5,065 nucleotides of DNA from an uncultured Mycoplasmataceae bacterium (lineage in GTDB: Bacteria > Bacillota_I > Bacilli_A > Mycoplasmatales > Mycoplasmoidaceae): positions 1 through 5,065 of the forward strand of contig CAMWQH010000058.1 of the NCBI GenBank assembly GCA_947176435.1. The letters are read 5' to 3'. Below, piece by piece: positions 1 through 5,065 of this stretch (within the stretch, counting starts at the first letter, position 1; every line of letters begins with the position of its first letter). A program made the translations under genes and the position numbers. A model generated the notes under the pieces. That model made no database searches. It saw only the letters and a list, made by a program, of their open reading frames with translations, and was not told the origin of the DNA.

Positions 1-1
1 A

Positions 2-283
2 ATTTATTCTGCTCTAGAAAATGCTAGAGCTCAAAAAATAATTAATAAAAATAACGAAGCTAAAGTAACTGTTTCAACAAAAGAAATGCCTTTTGATGTT
101 CAAACTATGAAAAAATATTTAAATGTTGCTATTGTTGAACATATTAATTCTGATTCGTTATCTGTTAAAGTTGAAAATTCAGGATTAATTAAATGTCAAC
201 GTTGTTGAAATTATTTTAAAAAAGAGGAAATGCATGATGAAAATATTTGTAAGCGTTGCGCTAGTGTTGTAAATGAAAGCTAA
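2..283 (+). CDS. ileS: Isoleucyl-tRNA synthetase, C-terminal fragment (5' end outside window)
   Basis: This is the last 93 codons of the enzyme that charges tRNA-Ile with isoleucine in the cytoplasm; the catalytic Rossmann domain lies upstream of the window. Read in frame from base 2, it opens with a SALENARAQK stretch followed by EAKVTV, resembling the conserved 'LE.AR....I...LEAKV' block near the IleRS C-terminus. It ends with a zinc ribbon of the FPG/IleRS type: Cys65 and Cys68 (CQRCWNYF) pair with Cys83 and Cys86 (CKRC), fragment numbering. The Trp after Cys68 is encoded by TGA at 206-208, which fixes the genetic code. The gene stops at TAA 281-283 and overlaps the next gene by 11 bases, so the two are probably co-transcribed. 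The ileS call rests on the paired motifs. No mutation or frameshift is visible. Confidence 0.93.
222..272 (+). promoter_or_regulatory. Possible translation-coupling leader: SD-like site plus 12-codon mini-ORF ending at the permease ATG
   Basis: Within the ileS zinc-ribbon codons, in the permease frame, an SD-like AAGAGGA (222-228) lies 6 bases before tandem ATGs at 234 and 237. These open a mini-ORF reading MMKIFVSVALVL, whose TAA (270-272) directly abuts the permease ATG at 273. The permease start has no SD-like sequence of its own. A ribosome finishing the mini-ORF would be placed on the permease start, as would one finishing ileS at 281-283. The same bases encode conserved ileS residues (KKEEM), so the arrangement may be chance. 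This is inference from spacing only. Confidence 0.25.
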
Positions 284-2432
284 AGTTAATAAAGCAAAAA
301 TTGCTAGAAAATATTATCCATTCTTAATGCTTAATGTTTTCAAAAAGAAATCTGTGTGAGCAATTTTTTTGCTTTATCTATTTGCATTAGCATTGTATTT
401 GTATATCGTTCCAACAATCATGCACCAAACTCCATTTTTAATTTGATCACAAACTGTTATTAGTGTTCAATCTGTTATTTCTTACATATCTGCCATTTTT
501 TCTTCACTGCTTATATTAGCGATTTATAAAGATTTTCGTGATGATGGAACAGAATTATTAATAGTTTCAAAACCGATATCACGTGAAAAAATGCTATTAA
601 TAAAAGCTGCTGTATATTTATCTTTTTGTTTGATTATGTCTACAGCTGCAATGTTGTTAGGACTATTTGTTTATTGTTTTGATGTTCCTTCTAGTCAACA
701 ATCAGGATTAATTGGCAGTATTTTTTTTGTTACATTAATCTTTCTTGTAATTTTTGGTGCAATCACTATGATTGTTTCAATTTATTTCAATAAAATTTGA
801 GTAATTTTATTTTCGATTTTATTATGTGCTTTTTCTAACATTTATTATGTTGTCATTAAATATGCTAACATAGTTAAAACTCCTACAGATGCATATTTAG
901 ATAAAGGTGATACCCAAATTACAACAGTTAATTATTTGAACGCAGACGGCTCAACTTATGGGCACTATGCAAATATAGTTAGTGAAGCATCAGCAACAAA
1001 TGCCATTCAATCTATCATGATAGAACAAACCCCCCTTAAACCATATCTTGAATCAAAAGCAGATTATGATAAAAAAGTTGCAGATTCTAATTATGTAATT
1101 GCAAATTATTTTAATGTTACAAGCCAAATCAACCAAATGGGTAATGCATTTGGTTTAAGACAAAATGTTTATGATGTCTCTAATAAAGGTTTTGGTTGAA
1201 ATAGAGATGTAAATTACGATATTACTGGTAATTTTGCAGTAGAAAGATTTAATCCAAATAATGTAACATATCCACTAATGTTTGTTGATTGAAGCAAATT
1301 GCCATGAATTAGTGAAACTGATGCATCAAATTTATTAGCATTAATGTCATATGTTTCAGATCAAAATACAATAGCAGCATTTTTTAATGAACCTGTATTA
1401 ACTGTTGGTTCTTCTACAAGCCAAGTATCAAGTTTTTCTGCTATGTCAATTGTTATGCAAGGTAATGACAATTATTCTTTTGTAATCACTTATCCGGATT
1501 CACGTGGTAAAGTAGGTTTAAATCCAAAGGATATTAAAATTTCAAATAGTGAAAAATTATTTTTTGATACATTACTTGATTCGTCTTCACAAATTGAATT
1601 TACAAAATATGGTTCAACTACTACTGAATACACTTTACCAAGTGGTTTAATTTATTCTCAAATACATGATGATCAAAAACCATTTATCAATGTGATAGAT
1701 GGAGTTCAAAAACCAACATTTATAAATGATAAGAAATCAGTTGTTCTTTCTTCACCAAGTTTTACCTTAACAGATAAAGATAACACTCCTATTCATTTTG
1801 AAGATCTAACTCAATATATTCATTTTGCTCTTTTAAGCAAGATTAAAACAAGTAGTGGTCAATGGCAACAATTAAACATTACAAACAATGAGCAATTAAT
1901 GAAAACTACTTTAAAGTTTAAATATTACATTTTGATGAACAAATATTTACAAATGCAAGAAAAATATTTAAATCCAATTTTAAATGCTTATTCTGAAGAG
2001 CATGAAACAACATTAAATACAAAACATTTTGGTGCGTTTGTATTACCATTCGATATTTGTCCTAATCCAGAAACTGGTAAAAATGAACCAGTTGCTAATC
2101 CGATGTTTTATGACCCAGAATACATTGGTATTGCAACACTTGTTAAAAATTTTAGTTTAACCCAAGATATTAATGGATATGCTGGAACTAAAACATATAA
2201 AGTAGATAATAAAACTTATCTAGATCCAATGGATTTTAGTTTAAGAAAAGGAGGAAACACTGGGAATATTTCTATTAATCAAGATACAATCTTAACTGCA
2301 AACTATATGGGATTCACCTTCGAATCAGTTGACCAAATATCAACTTTAGGGTTATATTTATTCTGATCATTCTTTGCAGTCTTTGCTTATGCTATCGCAT
2401 ATGTAATATATAGTAGAATAGATTTTAAATAA
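273..2432 (+). CDS. ABC-2-type transporter permease with giant extracellular domain
   Basis: Predicted membrane subunit of an ABC exporter, 719 residues when TGA is read as Trp (seven TGA Trp codons at 357, 444, 798, 1197, 1290, 1305 and 2364; one TGG). A Lys/Arg-rich N-terminus precedes hydrophobic segments at about 28-47, 62-85, 110-136, 146-171 and 176-195. Residues ~196-691 are polar and rich in Asn, Ser, Thr and Tyr. A last segment spans ~692-713, followed by a short basic tail. With the N-terminus inside, the ~495-residue block lies outside the cell between TM5 and TM6. The TM2-TM3 loop carries DDGTELLIVSKPISREK (90-106), matching the ABC-2 pattern 'E.GT.E.L...PISR', the likely ATPase contact. 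ATG 273 is chosen because an in-frame TAA (270-272) directly precedes it and because its first residues align with the second permease; the next ATG (327) would remove conserved RKYY. It overlaps ileS by 11 bases. Substrate unknown; specific function not recognised. Confidence 0.87.
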
Positions 2433-2437
2433 AAGTT

Positions 2438-3484
2438 ATGAAAATATTAGATAAATACATTCAAAAGAAATTTAAAAAAGAAGATATTCAAGCTTATAAC
2501 GAAATGAAAGATAAGCCTATTTTATTTGTTAAGAATTTAACAAAAATTTATTCTGGTAAAAAAGTGCCAGCAATTAACAACTTATCATTTAATGTTTATC
2601 CCGGACAATTCCACGCTTTTATTGGAGCAAATGGTGCAGGTAAAACTACAACAATTAAATCACTAATTGGAGCTTATTTTAAATGATCTGGAACAGTTCT
2701 CATTGACGGAATAAGAAATGATAAGGAAGAAGCAAAGTTAAAAATTGGATATATTCCTGAAAATGCTAGATTTCCTGAACAAATGTCTTCAAAAGAATAT
2801 TTGTTATGAATGATTATGCTTTCAGGAATCGATCATAAAAAAGCTCAAAAGATAGTTTCTAAAAAACTAAAAGAATTAAATATGTGAAATTTGAGAAACC
2901 GTTCACCAAATACTTTTTCTTCTGGTCAAAAAAAGAAAATTTTATTAGCACAAGCTTTAATTCACGATCCAGAAATCATAATTATGGATGAACCGGTTGC
3001 TAACTTAGATCCAAAAGCAAGACTTGAATTTTTTGAAACTTTAATAGATTTAAAAAAACAAGGTAAAGCCATATTCATTTCAAGTCACGTTTTAGCTGAA
3101 TTAAATCAATACTTTGATTCTGCTACTATTTTAGATGGTGGAAAGATTGTTTATTCAGGAACTAAGGAAAAGTTACTTACTGAATATGCAAAAGAATTTT
3201 TTAAAATTAAAACTTCTAATGATTCAACCGTTAAAAAATATTTGAAACAAGAAAAAATTGAATTTAGTGAGAATAAATACGAAGGATTTATTCAAGTTTA
3301 TTTCAAAGACAAACAACAAATGGTTGATTTTCAACAGTTTACAATCAAACAAAAAGTATTCTTAGATCTTTTTGAAAGATCGTTGCCATCACTAGAACAA
3401 GTTTATGAAAAACTAATTGTAAAAGGTTCTGTGGATACAATGAGAATTGATGCTGAAGAATTAGAAAAAGCAAAAGTTAAATAA
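2438..3484 (+). CDS. ABC transporter ATP-binding protein (ABC-2/CcmA-like)
   Basis: Cytoplasmic ATPase subunit, 348 residues, with TGA Trp at W83, W124 and W150. All nucleotide-binding motifs appear in order: A-loop aromatic near Tyr38, Walker A GANGAGKTT (63-71), a Q-loop IGYIPEN (103-109) with Glu where many ABC proteins have Gln, signature FSSGQ (160-164), Walker B IIIMDEP (180-186) with catalytic Glu185, D-loop NLD (189-191) and switch His217. The ATPase core ends near residue 247. A ~100-residue C-terminal extension with SLEQVYEKL (318-326) resembles the 'SLE.VF..L' tail common in ABC-2 exporter ATPases. An extra ~27-residue charged N-terminal segment precedes the core. It starts 5 bases after the first permease and its stop overlaps the next permease's ATG, so it most likely powers both. 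I see no good Shine-Dalgarno upstream, so coupling is likely. Intact and probably active; substrate unknown. Confidence 0.93.
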
Positions 3485-3486
3485 TG
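3482..3486 (+). promoter_or_regulatory. TAATG stop-start overlap between ATPase and second permease
   Basis: The ATPase stop TAA (3482-3484) and the permease ATG (3484-3486) share one base. No convincing Shine-Dalgarno precedes it; the upstream bases are A-rich Lys and Glu codons. Such overlaps usually mean that terminating ribosomes reinitiate on the next gene, keeping the two subunits in balanced amounts. The overlap is directly visible; the coupling is inferred. Confidence 0.6.
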
Positions 3487-5065
3487 TTTAGGAAGTTTTA
3501 CGGATATTTAGTTAAAAATGTAATTAATAAAAAATCAATGTGAGTGGTTAACGGGTTGGTTTGATTATTTTTTTCACTAATTTTTTTTATAATTCCCGCT
3601 CCACTTCATGTTAGTCCTTTGTATTTGTGGACAAATACAATGTTCAACTTTAATTTAATGACTGTAATATTCTTATCTATATATTGCAGTATTCTTGCTG
3701 TTTGTATTTTTAATCAACCAAGAGAAGACGGAACAGAATTGGTAATTTTTTCGAAACCAATAGCGAGATGAAAAATTATCAATGTTAAATTTTTAGTTTA
3801 TTTAACATTTGTATTTTTAAATATGGTTGTTGATATGATTCTTCCATTATTTTGTTTGTGCCTTGGTAAATATGATCCTATTACAAACTCAAATGGATTT
3901 GATGTTTCAAAATTAAGTTCGTTAGAATTATCGATATTTACAGCAACTTTAGTAATTTGTTTATTTTTTGGATCAATTGCAATTCTTATTAGTATGCGTG
4001 GTAACAAACCGGTTATTATGGTTTCAACCATTGCTATTGCAATTGTATTTGAATTAATTTCAATGGTTATGCCTGTTATTGTTAAATCACCAAGTGAGAT
4101 AGCAACAGATAGATATGGTATTGAAATTAATACTTCAAATTACTATGATAAGGACAAGAAACGTGCTCGTTGTTTTATTACATCTAATGATGGTATTCTA
4201 TCTGATGATGTCAAAATTGACCATACAACATATGAGTGGAACAAGATTGTTCAAAAAGCAAGTGGATTAGAAATTATTAATGATATTGACATTGGTGGTC
4301 AAATGGCATCAATGTATCAATTATTTGGTTTAAATGGTTTGGATGATGCTGATTTATCAACATACGGAGCAAATTCTGCATTTCAATTTATCATTAATTC
4401 AAAAGATAATTTATTTGATTATTTTGACCCAAGAATTGATGTTTCAAATAATAATGGGTTCTTTCCAATCATTTATCCTTCAAAAGATGATGAATATTGA
4501 GGATACACAATTTATGGTATTGATCAAATTCGTTATTCAATATATGAAGCTATTGGTTGCAAACCAAGTTCTGTTTTTATTATTGATGATCAAGAGTCTA
4601 AACTTAAATCAAAATTTGTTGATGCAAGTGAATTAAGTTTCAAGAATAAAGATGGTAAAAATGTAATTCAAGAATCTAAAGATTCTTCTGGTAGTTATCT
4701 TGCAGATGGTGCAAAAGAATATGCAGATCTAAGAAATAAATTTATTAATTACATTTTAAATTCTGATCAACTTTATCCAGTTGATTCAAAATGAAATGAT
4801 GAATTTAATAAAGAATTAGTGACGTTTTTATGTAATCCAATTCATAAATATAATAACCCAACACAACAAATTGCTAGTTCAGGAATTGAAGCAGTTGCAG
4901 GTAAAAATATTAATCAAGTAGACAATAAAGAATTTAGTATTGCTCTTGTTAAAGTTTCATTAAATCTTAATTTTGAGTTGTGAGATTTATTTTATGGAAG
5001 ACATTTAGATAAATATAAAATGTCATTCGACAATCCGCAAAATAATCCATTTATAAATAAATTAA
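3484..5065 (+). CDS. Second ABC-2-type permease, paralogue of the first (3' end outside window)
   Basis: The first 527 residues of a membrane subunit are present and the reading frame is open at the window edge. Hydrophobic segments lie at about 19-38, 55-76, 100-127, 147-170 and 176-200, followed by a polar, predicted extracellular region from ~201 onward. The loop between TM2 and TM3 reads EDGTELVIFSKPIARWK (81-97), matching the first permease at the same place. Residues 2-102 align without gaps to residues 11-111 of the first permease, including RK-Y, the KKS-W before TM1 and the Pro closing TM1. Six Trp are TGA (3541, 3562, 3769, 4498, 4792, 4981) and two are TGG. ATG 3484 shares its A with the preceding TAA, and it is the only start that keeps the conserved N-terminus. 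By analogy roughly 190 residues, including TM6, are probably missing because of the window edge. It probably forms a heterodimer with the first permease; substrate unknown. Confidence 0.85.

Noticed and set aside
11..30. Perfect 7-bp inverted repeat GCTCTAG / CTAGAGC with a 6-base loop
   Set aside because: It lies within conserved ileS codons (ALENARA) and has no T-run after it, so it is not a terminator. A regulatory role cannot be supported.
721..728. T8 homopolymer, with similar runs at 364-370, 3568-3574 and 3581-3588, as possible phase-variation tracts
   Set aside because: All encode Phe/Ile in membrane segments, the runs are short, and the frame is intact at each, so there is no sign of slippage.
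1030..1035. C6 run, unusual in such A+T-rich DNA
   Set aside because: It encodes Thr-Pro in frame within the ectodomain. A single short run gives no evidence of switching or transfer.
273..2432. Apparent multiple broken genes or a pseudogene in the permease region
   Set aside because: All the interrupting stops are TGA, none is TAA or TAG in frame, and the protein is continuous with table 4.
3365..3381. 7-bp inverted repeat GATCTTT / AAAGATC with a 3-base loop
   Set aside because: It is inside the ATPase coding region (DLFER), has no T-tract after it, and is about what chance gives in A+T-rich DNA.
3798..4031. 77-codon open frame on the minus strand
   Set aside because: It lies opposite the TM3-TM5 coding region of the second permease. 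It has no recognisable motif and no neighbour on that strand, and is explained as a shadow of the + strand gene.
4334..4636. 100-codon + strand frame in another phase
   Set aside because: It overlaps the second permease, whose own frame continues through the TGA Trp at 4498. Its Ile/Leu-rich composition is typical of an out-of-frame reading of A+T-rich DNA.
4670..4687. 7-bp inverted repeat AAGAATC / GATTCTT with a 4-base loop
   Set aside because: It is inside the second permease gene and followed by CTGGTAG rather than a T-run, so it is not a terminator.

Overview
The window reads as a piece of a mollicute (Mycoplasma-type) chromosome. It is strongly A+T-rich, and every gene runs through in-frame TGA codons that must be read as tryptophan (translation table 4). 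Across the four genes I count 17 Trp positions written TGA and 3 written TGG. With the standard code the same genes break into many fragments. The species cannot be fixed from the sequence alone.

Layout, all on the + strand with almost no intergenic DNA: (1) the 3' end of ileS, isoleucyl-tRNA synthetase, with its C-terminal four-cysteine zinc ribbon (2-283); (2) a complete 719-residue ABC-2-type permease (273-2432) that starts inside the last codons of ileS; (3) a complete 348-residue ABC ATPase (2438-3484), 5 bases downstream; (4) a second, paralogous ABC-2-type permease (3484 to the window edge), whose ATG overlaps the ATPase stop codon (TAATG) and whose C-terminus is cut off.

Genes 2-4 look like one transport unit: one ATPase powering two related membrane subunits, probably a heterodimer. 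Each permease has five membrane segments near the N-terminus, and the complete one has a sixth at the C-terminus. Between TM5 and TM6 lies a very large domain predicted to be outside the cell: about 495 residues in the first permease and at least 325 in the second. The substrate is unknown. The cytoplasmic TM2-TM3 loop carries a matching DGTEL-SKPI-R motif in both permeases, as expected for the coupling region that contacts the ATPase in ABC-2 exporters.

No RNA genes, mobile elements, CRISPR arrays, convincing promoters or terminators were found. The tight packing suggests co-transcription and translational coupling, possibly from the ileS promoter. The most unusual points are the giant ectodomains placed between TM5 and TM6, the gapless N-terminal paralogy of the two permeases, and a tiny SD-preceded reading frame inside the end of ileS that stops exactly at the first permease's ATG.
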